49,141 nucleotides of DNA from Paraclostridium tenue (GCF_015668515.1 NZ_JADPFO010000010.1:1-49141); one strand, 5' to 3'; shown: positions 26,326 through 34,888, counted from the first letter of the stretch. Notes: a model not told the origin generated them from the sequence alone. Numbers and translations are program-made.

Positions 26326-26328
26326 ATA

Positions 26329-28143
26329 CTATAAGGTATGCTCTATATTTTTAGATTTAGTTCTTGAATAGTCATTAGGGTTAATGTCAAGATGTTCAAA
26401 TAACAGTTTTATTTGCTTTGTTGTAGATTTTACATTAGGAAACAGACTATGTACACTTTTAAATATATGTTCTTTTAAATCACTTGCAAATCCATCTCCA
26501 ATATAAAATCTACCTGTATAGAATTTATCTGTACATTCTTTATTAAAATGTAGTTCAAATTTTGTTTTATCATAGCCTATATATTCATTAGGTGAATTTT
26601 CTCTATTAGCTGTATTAAGTTTCGTCAATGTACTTAGTAACTCATTAGCATCTTCAAATTTATATATAGAATCATCTTCGATAACATTATTTTCAGACCA
26701 TAAAAACTTAACATAAGTTTTAGGCTCTGTATTAGTTACTACATCAGCAATAGACTGTGTATTAGATTCAGAAGTTGAAATACTTGTAGGTGGCTCTAAA
26801 TCAATATTTTTAGTTATATCTATATCTTTACTTAAAGAATCTTCTATAACTTCAATAAATTCTTTGCTAGTTTCTTTAATTTCATTTAAAAGATTCTTCT
26901 TTTCTTTAATATCAGTATTCTTTGTATAGTGGTCTAAATAAGATAATGAATATTCGCTAGTATCTATATTAAAGTAAGAACAAATAGTAAATGCTGTCAT
27001 TTCAGCTTGGAACTCTCTCTCACTATTTGTATAGTTATTACGAGTTGTTGCTGTATGTAATTTTGCATGAGCTAATTCATGTAATAGAGTTTTTACGTTT
27101 TGTAATTGGCTATTACGAGGGTTTAAAGCAACTTCTTTAGTTAAAGTATAACTAACCCCTTTTGCAACTCCTAATTCATCTTTAGGCTCTATAATTTTAA
27201 CACCTATGCTATCAGCAACTTTTTCCATTGCATTATAAAATTTATCATAGTCTTTTATTTCTCCTTCTAACCATTTGTTAGGGAATAACTTAGGTAAATC
27301 ATCAACAGTTGCATTTGTTTGGCTTACATCAAATACATAACCTTTTTTATAAGTAAGTCCACTAGGAGCTTCTTTTAATTCTCCTTTTTTAATTTGAGCT
27401 TTTTCCTCTTTAGTGGCTGTAAAGAAATATCTTTCGTTACCATCTTTATCTATAAACTTTTTAAGTGGTGTAGGTACTAAAATTTGTATACCTTTTTCAC
27501 CTTTATTAACAGAAAAGCCATTATCCTTCCAAAATTTAAATGACCCAACAGCAACAGCTCCTGAAAATTGACTTTCAATTAAACTACAATTACCTATAGA
27601 ATACTTATAAAACTTAGACATATATTTTAAATATTCTTTCATATCATGTGGACTTTCAAAATAACTTTCTAACTTATCATTTGTAGCTTTTATAATATCA
27701 TCTACAGTTTCTTTGACAGTTTCTTTTTTATACTCTTTTTTAGTTTCACTTACTTTTTTCTTATACTCTTTTTTAATTTCTTCTTTACTATTATCAATAG
27801 AAGGAATATTCTCTTTATCACTCAATTCTAAATCAAATGCAGAAGAAATATTTCTAAGAAAATCTAATTGTCTTTCTCTAAATTCGGTTGAAAAAGTAGT
27901 TCCAAGTTCTTTTCTATATTCTTCATTTAAATTATCGGTAACAAGTTGCATTGCACATATAGTTTTAGTGAATTTATCATCATCACTATATACAACTAGA
28001 GTTTGTAAAGTATTCATTTTGTCATTTAAAGCATTTAATTTTTTATCAAGTTTTAAATAAGATAAATCATTTTCACATAAAAACTTAACAGATGATATTA
28101 CACTTTCAACAGCATCATTAATCATATTTTCATCCATTTTCAT
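26329..28143 (-). CDS. ardC: ArdC-like antirestriction protein with zincin motif
   Basis: 604 residues. The N-terminal about 140 residues are coiled and charged. An ArdC-type ssDNA-binding domain is seen next (about 150-290: YLKYMSKFYKYSIGNCSLIE to GFSVNKGEKGIQILVP), then a zinc peptidase motif HELAHAKLH near 352-360, with a Glu-rich following helix. A C-terminal polyvalent-protein-like domain (YIGYDKTKFELHFN) follows. ArdC proteins enter the recipient with the plasmid strand and block host restriction; this one is longer than classical ArdC. It is downstream of the type I toxin-antitoxin locus and close to the relaxase gene, which fits a leading-region role. Confidence 0.75.
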   Translation of the reverse strand: MKMDENMINDAVESVISSVKFLCENDLSYLKLDKKLNALNDKMNTLQTLVVYSDDDKFTKTICAMQLVTDNLNEEYRKELGTTFSTEFRERQLDFLRNISSAFDLELSDKENIPSIDNSKEEIKKEYKKKVSETKKEYKKETVKETVDDIIKATNDKLESYFESPHDMKEYLKYMSKFYKYSIGNCSLIESQFSGAVAVGSFKFWKDNGFSVNKGEKGIQILVPTPLKKFIDKDGNERYFFTATKEEKAQIKKGELKEAPSGLTYKKGYVFDVSQTNATVDDLPKLFPNKWLEGEIKDYDKFYNAMEKVADSIGVKIIEPKDELGVAKGVSYTLTKEVALNPRNSQLQNVKTLLHELAHAKLHTATTRNNYTNSEREFQAEMTAFTICSYFNIDTSEYSLSYLDHYTKNTDIKEKKNLLNEIKETSKEFIEVIEDSLSKDIDITKNIDLEPPTSISTSESNTQSIADVVTNTEPKTYVKFLWSENNVIEDDSIYKFEDANELLSTLTKLNTANRENSPNEYIGYDKTKFELHFNKECTDKFYTGRFYIGDGFASDLKEHIFKSVHSLFPNVKSTTKQIKLLFEHLDINPNDYSRTKSKNIEHTL

Positions 28144-28189
28144 AATTTAATATCAGCTCCATTCTTTTAAAATTTAAATTAAATATAAA

Positions 28190-28219
28190 AAAGAGGTAAA
28201 ACAATTGTTTTACCTCTTT
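28190..28219 (-). terminator. Palindromic terminator of the type I toxin transcript
   Basis: A 30-base perfect palindrome (AAAGAGGTAAAACAA and its complement), followed by six T's on the minus strand. It ends the toxin mRNA that starts near 28551, and also separates it from ardC. Confidence 0.7.
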
Positions 28220-28252
28220 CAAAAATTAAGTTTAAAACCTAGTGGATTATGA

Positions 28253-28402
28253 TATAATATAAATATAAAAAGGAACTGAAATCTATTTAGCGGTAGAGTG
28301 ATGTTCCCATTATATTATAAAAAAGTAAATGGATTATCTTTTTCTGAACTTGATTTTTATATCAAGCTCAAAGCCACTCTTTCCGACAGAGTGGCTTTTT
28401 AA
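28253..28402 (+). ncRNA. Antitoxin RNA of the type I toxin-antitoxin system
   Basis: A TATAAT box at 28253-28258 begins a plus-strand transcript (start near 28265). It runs convergently into the toxin gene and ends at a hairpin inside the toxin frame: AAAGCCACTCT-TTCCGAC-AGAGTGGCTTT plus T's (28370-28400). The RNA would overlap about 70 bases of the toxin coding end. This convergent layout is known for C. difficile type I loci. The -35 element is weak, so the start is inferred. Confidence 0.7.
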
Positions 28403-28549
28403 TTTATCGTATATGTAATTAGTCAAAAGACCAAGACATATAGTGCATAAAGCACTAACGATTATCTTTAGTTCCATACTTCTCACCTCCTTCCTTTTAG
28501 AAGTAGGATAGAAGTTTTATGGAACACCACTCTATAGATTTCAATTCCT
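28271..28549. repeat. Inverted duplicates flanking the toxin-antitoxin locus
   Basis: The promoter-proximal sequence of the antitoxin (28271-28307) is repeated in inverse at 28521-28549 before the toxin gene: AGGAA(C/T)TGAAATCTAT, then AGAGTG(A/G)TGTTCC-type matches. Both transcripts thus start with nearly the same 5' sequence. Confidence 0.65.
28334..28477 (-). CDS. Type I toxin, small hydrophobic protein
   Basis: 47 residues, with ATG behind a perfect AAGGAGGTGAG. The N-terminus (ELKIIVSALCTICLGLLTN) is one membrane helix. The basic tail reads LKSHSVGKSGFELDIKIKFR. This hydrophobic-plus-charged layout, with KSHS...KSGFE, is the pattern I recall for type I toxins of C. difficile prophages and plasmids. 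Its promoter (-10 TATAAT, complement at 28558-28563) and a convergent antitoxin RNA are visible. It would depolarise the membrane if the antitoxin is lost, giving plasmid retention. Confidence 0.82.
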   Translation of the reverse strand: MELKIIVSALCTICLGLLTNYIYDKLKSHSVGKSGFELDIKIKFRKR

Positions 28550-28590
28550 GTTATTTTATTATATCACAATTTAATAATTCAAAAAATAAT

Positions 28591-28800
28591 TTATAATTTT
28601 AATTCTTTACTATCTTTATCATAAAAAACATAAATTACTTCATTATCTGAACACTCATTTTTAAAGTAAGTAGCCATAGCTTCTTCAACTTGAATTTTTA
28701 CTTCTTCTTCAGTTTGAATATCTTTTATTATTAGATAATCCTTTCCAATTTTATCAATAAATCCTTTGCTATTTTCTGATGTTATGAAATCTTCAACCAT
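28591..28800 (-). CDS. Small acidic protein of the mobilization cluster
   Basis: 69 residues, acidic, no membrane helix. It reads DKIGKDYLIIKDIQTEEEVK and ends FYDKDSKELKL, a compact beta/alpha pattern. No family recognised. It lies 26 bases after the relaxase gene in the same direction, so it is probably part of the mobilization operon. A ribosome binding site AAGAGGA precedes the start. Confidence 0.6.
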   Translation of the reverse strand: MVEDFITSENSKGFIDKIGKDYLIIKDIQTEEEVKIQVEEAMATYFKNECSDNEVIYVFYDKDSKELKL

Positions 28801-28826
28801 AAATAAAATCCTCTTTTCTTATTATT

Positions 28827-29996
28827 TTATATTTCAATGCCATTATCAATTTTATATTGTAATTGTTGGTAGTAACTCATATTTTTAATACTATCAAACT
28901 CATTGGATAAAGCTTTAGTTATATTATTCATATCTTTTTTACTAAGTAATAGTTTACTATTTTTATTAGAATAAAGATTCTCATTTTTTTTCTTATTAAC
29001 TATTTTATCTAATTCCTCTTGATACTTAATAGAAGCCTTTATTTCAGTTAAAAAAGCATTACCCATACGTTTATATAGTTCATCAATTTTATTGTTTTTA
29101 TAGTCCTTAAATTTGCTTCTTTGACCTATTCCATAAGTTTCTTTGAATATATCTTCCTGTTTATCAAGTTTTGAAATTAATTCCTCAAATTCATCTTTTT
29201 TATATGTATCTATATAATACTTAGTCATTTCATCAAGATGTTTTTTAGAATCACTCATAGTATTATATCCATAGTGCCAATGTCTTTTATCTTTAGGTAA
29301 ATTTAATATTACATTTTTAGTTAACTCTTTCAATTTTATATCTGATTTAAGTTTTGAGTTATCTTTACTTCCTATAATATCTTTACGAATTATATTATTA
29401 ATATCTTTAAAATTTTCTTTAGAATCTAATAACTCATTTACAAATTTATTTTTCATAATATCTAAAGTTTTTTGAGTTCTTTTTCCTCTTTGAATAGTAG
29501 GATTAGGCTCACAAATTGCTACATGAACATGAATATGTTTTGTATTATAATGTATAGCTCCATTCCATGTGCAAGTTTCAGCAATACATTTTTTCTCAAC
29601 AGCATACTCAATAGATTTCCTAACAGCATCCTTTACTTTTTTTTCATCAAGCTCCTTAGTTCTAGGATTATAAAGACCTTGTTTTTCTAACCACCTATTG
29701 TCAAAACTAAATACATCTTGCCACAAAACACTTTTATTTTTTTGAGCTTTAGCAAACAGCTCTTTTGCATCTAACTTTTCATTTTCATCCATTAAATCTG
29801 TATCTTTATTGAATAATCCTGTTGTTTTTTCAGGATTACCCATATAGTCATTATATAAAGAATATCTATTAAAAGATTTATTCCTGATAGCTTCATCCCT
29901 ATTCATATAATCAATATAGGAGCTAAAAGTTTTTGAATTTGAAACTATAAATTTAGATACAACAACTACACCTGGGGATTGTTTTAATTTACTCAT
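28827..29996 (-). CDS. Relaxase (MobL/MOBP-type, plasmid mobilization)
   Basis: 389 residues. A His-rich metal site HIHVHVA lies near 152-158, preceded by TCTWNGAIHYNTK. It resembles the relaxases of the MobL group in Firmicutes: the N-terminal half would nick one strand at oriT with a Tyr and remain bound to it. The C-terminal part is Lys-rich and coiled. It starts 2 bases after a small accessory gene. There is no coupling protein on this plasmid, so transfer would need a helper element. Confidence 0.82.
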   Translation of the reverse strand: MSKLKQSPGVVVVSKFIVSNSKTFSSYIDYMNRDEAIRNKSFNRYSLYNDYMGNPEKTTGLFNKDTDLMDENEKLDAKELFAKAQKNKSVLWQDVFSFDNRWLEKQGLYNPRTKELDEKKVKDAVRKSIEYAVEKKCIAETCTWNGAIHYNTKHIHVHVAICEPNPTIQRGKRTQKTLDIMKNKFVNELLDSKENFKDINNIIRKDIIGSKDNSKLKSDIKLKELTKNVILNLPKDKRHWHYGYNTMSDSKKHLDEMTKYYIDTYKKDEFEELISKLDKQEDIFKETYGIGQRSKFKDYKNNKIDELYKRMGNAFLTEIKASIKYQEELDKIVNKKKNENLYSNKNSKLLLSKKDMNNITKALSNEFDSIKNMSYYQQLQYKIDNGIEI

Positions 29997-29998
29997 AA

Positions 29999-30472
29999 TT
30001 AATCTAATGTATTACTCTTTATACGGTGTTTATTTGCAATGTTACCTTCAATATATTTTTTAGCTAATTCATATGCAAGTGAAGGCATAGTATCTATTGT
30101 TGGTACAGCTCCGTAGTCCTCTTTATGATAAATACCATTTATAAGTTCTAAAAGGATTTTAGTGTCTTTATTAGTATCATTAGTTGCAAATTTTAAAGAG
30201 TTTAATTGAGGTTTTAAGGTTTCTATTAAACTCTTAAGTATAGTATCATTTAATTCCTTTTTAAGTTCAGTTGCTATTTGTTTTGACATATATTCATATA
30301 TACTTTGCATAGGGATTTCAGATTTGTTTCTATGTTCAATTAGTATTTCTTTAAATGCTATATTTTTAGATGTTAATTTATGTTCTTTTTGATAATCTTC
30401 AATATATTTAATATCAGCATCACTTAAATAAAAAGTTCTTTTCTTGTTCATGTTTTGATTAATCTCCTTCAT
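29999..30472 (-). CDS. Mobilization accessory protein (MobC-like)
   Basis: 157 residues. The N-terminus KKRTFYLSDADIKYIEDYQK then EHKLTSKNIAFKEIL looks like a ribbon-helix-helix DNA-binding motif; the rest is helical. Accessory proteins of this type bind oriT and guide the relaxase. It overlaps the preceding gene by 14 bases and the relaxase follows 2 bases later, so the three form one operon. The specific family is not known. Confidence 0.65.
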   Translation of the reverse strand: MKEINQNMNKKRTFYLSDADIKYIEDYQKEHKLTSKNIAFKEILIEHRNKSEIPMQSIYEYMSKQIATELKKELNDTILKSLIETLKPQLNSLKFATNDTNKDTKILLELINGIYHKEDYGAVPTIDTMPSLAYELAKKYIEGNIANKHRIKSNTLD

Positions 30473-31055
30473 AAAAACTTGATGTATCTATACAATTTTC
30501 TTCATAAAATAATGCTAGGATTCGATTAGAAAAATCTAAAACCCCTAACACTTTTTCAGCCATATACTCATACTTTTCATTTACTAATTTTAAAGAACTC
30601 GAATAGGTTAATTGACTTAAATATTTAACTAAAAAATCATCTCTAGTTATATCTCTTTCTTTACAAATTTCATCTATTCTATTTATTAAACCTACAGGAA
30701 CTTTTTTAATACTTAATCGTGAAGTATCTTCTTTAGTATTTAAATCAGTAACTTTAGTTTGAATACTATTTTTTATATTAGTGTTATTAATGTTTAATGA
30801 ATAGGCTTCCTCAACATCAATAACATAATTATCTATAAAAGAGCTAAGAACTTTAGTAGTGTTTTTTGTTGCTTCAATTAAAGAGTTCATTAGATTTTCA
30901 TAGTCAGTTTCTAGCTGATTAGTTTCATTTTCATAAGCTATTTCTTCTATCTTTTTTGCTAAAAATTCATTTCTAGATTTATACCCTTTCTGCTTAGAAA
31001 GATTGTCTATTTTATTTACTATATCTGCTTTAAGACATCTAACTTTTATCTCCAT
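30459..31055 (-). CDS. Mobilization accessory protein with RHH-like motifs
   Basis: 198 residues. Two similar halves are visible: KVRCLKADIVNKIDNLSKQK-G-Y-KSRNEFL near the start, and IKKVPVGLINRIDEICKERD then ITRDDFLVKYLSQL in the middle. Each looks like a ribbon-helix-helix unit, so this may be an internally duplicated DNA-binding protein. It is the first gene after the putative oriT, and the tandem TGCATCCAA repeats there could be its sites. GGAGGA precedes the ATG. Confidence 0.65.
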   Translation of the reverse strand: MEIKVRCLKADIVNKIDNLSKQKGYKSRNEFLAKKIEEIAYENETNQLETDYENLMNSLIEATKNTTKVLSSFIDNYVIDVEEAYSLNINNTNIKNSIQTKVTDLNTKEDTSRLSIKKVPVGLINRIDEICKERDITRDDFLVKYLSQLTYSSSLKLVNEKYEYMAEKVLGVLDFSNRILALFYEENCIDTSSFYEGD

Positions 31056-31258
31056 ATATATTAATTCCTCCGAAATTTTAAAAAGAAAGATTGCTCAAAA
31101 AATATTTTAAAGTTCAAAAATATTTTTTAGTTTATTTTTGAGTACTTCAAAAAAAAGAGCATAAGGAGTTTTTGTCCCCATTTTCAAAGGGGAACTGGGC
31201 AAAGCCCAGCAATACTCTAATTTTAAAGATTTTACTTTTGATTTATAAAAATTAAAAG

Positions 31259-31302
31259 TGCATCCAAAAATGCATCCAATAGTGCATCCAAAGTGCATCC
31301 AA
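31259..31302 (+). repeat. Four TGCATCCAA direct repeats
   Basis: Copies at 31259-31267, 31271-31279, 31283-31291 and 31294-31302, spaced about one helical turn. Likely binding sites for a relaxosome accessory protein. Confidence 0.7.
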
Positions 31303-31325
31303 AAAATACCCCCTTTGTAGGGGGA
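31303..31325 (-). terminator. Terminator of the transfer-remnant operon
   Basis: On the minus strand CCCCCTACAAAGGGGG is followed by TATTTTTT, immediately after the stop of the gene at 31328. Confidence 0.75.
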
Positions 31326-31327
31326 TT

Positions 31328-32266
31328 TTATGCTCCATAATCTTTCTTTTTCTGTTCTAATTTTGTAATTTTATCTTTAAGTTCTTTTACTTTTTTTACT
31401 CTATCCTCACCTAAATTTTGAGTAGAACTTATAAGATTTTTTAACTTAGTTATACTTGCTTCTGTAGCATTTTGTTCGCTTTCAGTTTGATATTTTTTAT
31501 CACTTTTAAGTTCTAATATTTTATTTTCAGCATCCTTTATTTTAGATGTATCTTCATCTATTTTTTTATTTAATTTCTCTATATCTTCATTAATAAAACC
31601 AACTTCTAAATCTGTTATTTCTGAAATATATTTACTCCTTTTATGTTCAGTTAAGAATGTATGTGTTTCGATATCATCTGAATCTGAATAAATCCTAATA
31701 ACTGAAACTAAAGAGTTTTTATCATTAGAATATGTATCAAAATTACTTACATCTATATCCTCTAAATCTTCACTAGGTATAGGATTAACCTCTGAATTTT
31801 CATAACCAAATGATAGAGAAAGTACCTCCCAATTCTTTTTAACTTTTGAAAGAACTACATAATAATTATTATCTATTTTTTGATACCTAGTAGGGATAAG
31901 CATATTAGGATTTTGTTGTTCTCTCAATTCAAATTTTAATGGTTTTTGTTCTATATTATTAGAATCTTCCGTATAAATAATAAACTCAACTGTTTTAGTT
32001 ATTGGATTATATTTTCTACTTAAAATCTTAGCTTTTAAAGAACTTGATATTTGCATTTCGTTTAAAGGTGTACTTCTAATTATTGCTCCTTCTTTGCTAA
32101 ATAGTAACTTTGAATTAACAAAAAATACTAATCCTAATATGAAAATTATTGGAATAACATAATAAAAAATTGATTTATTTGTAGTAGCTTTTTCTAATGA
32201 AAAATTAATAGTTTTTTCTATAAAATCTTTAAATTTACCTACAATATTATTTAATTTTTCTAACAT
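31328..32266 (-). CDS. Membrane protein with coiled-coil tail (transfer-associated)
   Basis: 312 residues. One N-terminal helix is visible (about 32-52: IFYYVIPIIFILGLVFFVNS), then a beta-rich extracellular domain (to about 215) and a long coiled coil with Lys/Glu heptads to the end. It is the last gene of the putative transfer operon and is followed by a terminator. It could be a surface or channel-scaffold component, but I do not recognise a named family. Confidence 0.6.
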   Translation of the reverse strand: MLEKLNNIVGKFKDFIEKTINFSLEKATTNKSIFYYVIPIIFILGLVFFVNSKLLFSKEGAIIRSTPLNEMQISSSLKAKILSRKYNPITKTVEFIIYTEDSNNIEQKPLKFELREQQNPNMLIPTRYQKIDNNYYVVLSKVKKNWEVLSLSFGYENSEVNPIPSEDLEDIDVSNFDTYSNDKNSLVSVIRIYSDSDDIETHTFLTEHKRSKYISEITDLEVGFINEDIEKLNKKIDEDTSKIKDAENKILELKSDKKYQTESEQNATEASITKLKNLISSTQNLGEDRVKKVKELKDKITKLEQKKKDYGA

Positions 32267-32284
32267 ACTTTTAAAGCTCCATTT

Positions 32285-32677
32285 CTAAAATGTATTATCT
32301 TCATAAGCACTTTCAATTAATTTTGATTCTAAATTTTCAAAGTCTACTGAACTTAATTTAGTATTAAAATCTATTTTTTTTACAAACTCTGCTTTAACTT
32401 TAAAATTCTTATGAGTAATATTATTATCATCTTTCCACATTTCATTTTTACAGCTACCTACTATAAAAACCACTTGACCTTTAGCTAAAATATTAGCAAG
32501 TGATTCTCCATAATTGCCCCAAATTTGAATAGGATAATAGTCTGTTATAGTTTCTTTTTTATTAATTTTTCTTTCAACAGCAACATCAAATTCACATAGA
32601 GCTGTTCCTTTATTTGGTATATATTTTAAATTAATATCTTTTGAAATTCTTCCTAATAAAGTTATTGAAGCATACAT
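32285..32677 (-). CDS. ssb: Single-stranded DNA-binding protein
   Basis: 130 residues. An OB-fold is seen: ITLLGRISKDINLKYIPNKG, ALCEFDVAVERKINKKETIT, then PIQIWGNYGESLANILAKGQ and VVFIVGSC. This is the SSB N-terminal domain. The acidic tail ends SAYEDNTF rather than the usual DDDIPF. Plasmid SSBs protect single strands that arrive in conjugation. It sits in the transfer operon between the hydrolase and the coiled-coil protein. Confidence 0.88.
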   Translation of the reverse strand: MYASITLLGRISKDINLKYIPNKGTALCEFDVAVERKINKKETITDYYPIQIWGNYGESLANILAKGQVVFIVGSCKNEMWKDDNNITHKNFKVKAEFVKKIDFNTKLSSVDFENLESKLIESAYEDNTF

Positions 32678-32711
32678 ATTTTCATCATCCTTTTTATATA
32701 AATTTTAAAAT

Positions 32712-33905
32712 CTATTTAACTACTCTCCGTACATTTCCATTAAAAGCTTTAGTCCAATAAGGGTTATCTAATCTACTTACTTCTACACCTCTACTAGAGC
32801 CACAATGTAAGAATTGACCACTACCTAAATAAATAGCAACATGACCATTATACTTATAAGTATTGAAAAATATTATATCCCCTCTAGCCATTTGACTTGG
32901 ATCGACTTTAGTTCCTAATTTAACTAAACTATCTGTAACTACTGAATGAAAATCACCTAAATTTATACCTGAACTTGCATAGCACCAATGTACAAAGGAG
33001 CTACAATCAAATCTCCTATTATCTATATCTGATTGTGTTCTACCTCCACCCCAAACATAAGGACATCTATTTATAAGTGGCATCCCTGTTGATATAGCTT
33101 TTTCTATTGTATTGTTATCACCTTTAGCTATATTTCCAACTAAAGCTGTACTTCTAAATTCCATAGCATACCCAAATACTTTATTTGGATAATTAAACCT
33201 AGCTGTATCTAAATTTACATTCATCCCATATCTCGGGCCACCATTATAACAAGCAAAAATCCTTCTTAAAGTATCTCTAAATTCTGAATCATTTGAACTA
33301 GCTTGCCAATTAATTAACTTCATATTTTCACTATTGTTATATTCTAATTTCTTAATTTTATTTTGCTTATATAGAACATAATTTGCATAATATCTTATTT
33401 CATATGAGCCACCGATAACTTGTGCTCTAGCATCTTTTAAATATGTTCTCCACATATCTTCTGTACTAGAAAAGTTATAGCCAGCCTTCTTATATATATC
33501 TCCTAATCCTGAATTCATTAAGTATGCCCATAAGTCTTTTCCTGTTGCTGAATCATTTTTTTGTACTTGCATAAGTCCATATGCTCCACCATAAGCATCA
33601 TTAGCATTAAAGTTGCTTTCTTGCTTAGTTATCGCTGCTAAAACCCAATTAGGTATTTTATATATTTCAGATGCTTCATTATAATAAGGAATTAATTCTG
33701 GAGGAACACCACTTAATGATCCATTAGAGAAATCACCTCCTGTACTAGAAGATGTACTCGATCCTAGCACAAATAACAACATTGAAATACATAACATAAG
33801 TATAAGTAAAGTGGATAAATTCAAGGAAATTATCCACTTTAAAATTAATTTAAGTATATTTACTTTTTTAAATGAATTGTATCTATTTGAGCCATATAAT
33901 ATCAT
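32712..33905 (-). CDS. Cell-wall hydrolase: lytic transglycosylase plus NlpC/P60
   Basis: 397 residues. An N-terminal membrane helix (about 22-50) is followed by a lysozyme-like transglycosylase (PELIPYYNEASEIYKIPNWV; catalytic Glu near 95 in KQESNF, then GLMQVQ) and a C-terminal NlpC/P60 peptidase (DCSSFVHWCY with Cys near 299; GHVAIYLGSG with His near 352). This two-domain CwlT/VirB1-like layout opens the peptidoglycan for conjugation machines in Gram-positive elements such as Tn916. Here the rest of the machine is missing, so it may be a remnant. Confidence 0.88.
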   Translation of the reverse strand: MILYGSNRYNSFKKVNILKLILKWIISLNLSTLLILMLCISMLLFVLGSSTSSSTGGDFSNGSLSGVPPELIPYYNEASEIYKIPNWVLAAITKQESNFNANDAYGGAYGLMQVQKNDSATGKDLWAYLMNSGLGDIYKKAGYNFSSTEDMWRTYLKDARAQVIGGSYEIRYYANYVLYKQNKIKKLEYNNSENMKLINWQASSNDSEFRDTLRRIFACYNGGPRYGMNVNLDTARFNYPNKVFGYAMEFRSTALVGNIAKGDNNTIEKAISTGMPLINRCPYVWGGGRTQSDIDNRRFDCSSFVHWCYASSGINLGDFHSVVTDSLVKLGTKVDPSQMARGDIIFFNTYKYNGHVAIYLGSGQFLHCGSSRGVEVSRLDNPYWTKAFNGNVRRVVK

Positions 33906-33914
33906 AATATCCCC

Positions 33915-34307
33915 TTAATATATCTTTGTTGTAATTTGAGAAATTTTCCAATCACCATTAAAATTAGTTATTAAAAAATCATACTTTGTTAATTCATTTT
34001 TTGAAGATATTTTTTTATCACTATTTAACCAATTTGAATGAATATCTGCTCTAACATGAATCTCCTTACTATAATCATCAAATGAATAATCATATACTTT
34101 CATATCCTCTATAGTTCTATAAACTAACCCTTTACTTTTTACAGAAGAATTGCCTACAACTTCATTTTCTAACTCTAAATAAAGTGGCTCTGCTAATATA
34201 TCTTTTGATTTCTTAAAATCATCTATAGGGTTAGTACTTTGAATTAAATGATACGATTTTAAAAACTCTTTGACTAAATCTATAAATTTAGTTTTATTAT
34301 TATACAT
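33915..34307 (-). CDS. TcpC-like soluble domain protein
   Basis: 130 residues, without a membrane helix. The pattern FLKSYHLIQSTNPIDDFKKS, then EVVGNSSVKSKGLVYRTIED and FDDYSKEIHVRADIHSNWLN, ends ITNFNGDWKISQITTK. An NTF2-like fold with a final 'GxWKI' strand is typical of the C-terminal domain of conjugation proteins TcpC/VirB8. It lies directly upstream of the wall hydrolase. The membrane-anchor half expected in a full TcpC is absent. Confidence 0.5.
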   Translation of the reverse strand: MYNNKTKFIDLVKEFLKSYHLIQSTNPIDDFKKSKDILAEPLYLELENEVVGNSSVKSKGLVYRTIEDMKVYDYSFDDYSKEIHVRADIHSNWLNSDKKISSKNELTKYDFLITNFNGDWKISQITTKIY

Positions 34308-34328
34308 GTTGTTTAAATAATTATCATA

Positions 34329-34547
34329 TTATAAATAATTACAGTAATTAGTATTATTTGTGTTAATTTTGCATATCAAATTTTTAAAAATCATCAAGTA
34401 GTTTAGATATTTATAAATATTTTGGCTTAAGGAATTTATACTTGTACTTAGGCCTTCTAGTTTTCCTTCTATACGTATTAATAAATACATTGTAACGATA
34501 GCAGGAAACCCTAAATTTGACACCAATTGCATTAAATCCAACTCCAT
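34329..34547 (-). CDS. YvrJ-family small membrane protein
   Basis: About 72 residues from ATG at 34547 (a TTG at 34550 is also in frame; GGAGG upstream). MELDLMQLVSNLGFPAIVTM then YLLIRIEGKLEGLSTSINSL is the conserved YvrJ pattern of one membrane helix and a short coil. In many Firmicutes it lies next to DUF2922 and DUF1659 genes, as here. Function is unknown. Confidence 0.75.
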   Translation of the reverse strand: MELDLMQLVSNLGFPAIVTMYLLIRIEGKLEGLSTSINSLSQNIYKYLNYLMIFKNLICKINTNNTNYCNYL

Positions 34548-34580
34548 CAATATATTCCTCCAAATAATCTTTTAAATTGC

Positions 34581-34617
34581 TAAGAAAGCCCCTCATTAGC
34601 TCAGAGTGGCTTTCTTA
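34581..34617 (-). terminator. Terminator-like hairpin between DUF2922 and YvrJ genes
   Basis: TAAGAAAGCCCCTC and GAGTGGCTTTCTTA form a 14-bp stem with one mismatch. It shares the sequence AGAGTGGCTTT with the antitoxin RNA terminator. Confidence 0.55.
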
Positions 34618-34630
34618 AATGTAATATGTA

Positions 34631-34864
34631 TTACGCTACTTTTAAATCAAATTCTGTAGTTTCTGTTTGAACAATTCTTGCATCTACTGAAGCAACTATA
34701 TCAACTCCATTAGGTTCAAATATATTTTTCTCTATTATGACATCCATAGCATTTTTTATTTCTTCTTCTTTTAAATCTTCTCTTGGATCTGTTACGAATA
34801 AGCTTACTTTTTTGCCTAATGTATTTAAAAAAGTCATTACTAATTTAGTTTCTATTTCTCCCAT
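34631..34864 (-). CDS. DUF2922 protein
   Basis: 77 residues: TKLVMTFLNTLGKKVSLFVT, then DPREDLKEEEIKNAMDVIIE and the end QTETTEFDLKV. This matches my memory of DUF2922, a small protein of unknown function found beside DUF1659 and YvrJ in clostridia and bacilli. AGGAGG lies upstream. The three genes are in order, but the first is frameshifted. Confidence 0.75.
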   Translation of the reverse strand: MGEIETKLVMTFLNTLGKKVSLFVTDPREDLKEEEIKNAMDVIIEKNIFEPNGVDIVASVDARIVQTETTEFDLKVA

Positions 34865-34888
34865 TTTCTATTCCTCCTATAGTTTATA

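Larger units (their letters stand above)
25938..26328. other. Intergenic region with two long palindromes
   Basis: No gene seen. It holds a 23-bp-arm palindrome (26065-26123) and the ardC terminator (26277-26325). Confidence 0.55.
31056..31327. other. Putative oriT region
   Basis: Between the accessory gene and the transfer operon. It contains the hairpin CTGGGC-AAA-GCCCAG (31195-31209), a CCCC...GGGG stretch just before it, four direct repeats TGCATCCAA (31259, 31271, 31283 and 31294, spaced 12, 12 and 11), and a terminator at 31310-31324. Hairpins plus direct repeats next to relaxase genes are typical of origins of transfer. The nick site is not identified. Confidence 0.5.

Noticed and set aside
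31107-31298. 63-codon minus-strand frame in the putative oriT
   Set aside because: It runs through direct repeats and hairpins, has a composition unlike the neighbours (Cys/Phe-rich) and no clear ribosome binding site.
31259-31302. CRISPR-like repeats
   Set aside because: Units of 9 bases with 2-3 base gaps, too short for CRISPR; fits oriT repeats.
34411-34596. 61-codon minus-strand frame overlapping the YvrJ gene
   Set aside because: The overlapping frame encodes the conserved YvrJ pattern; this one is a shadow.
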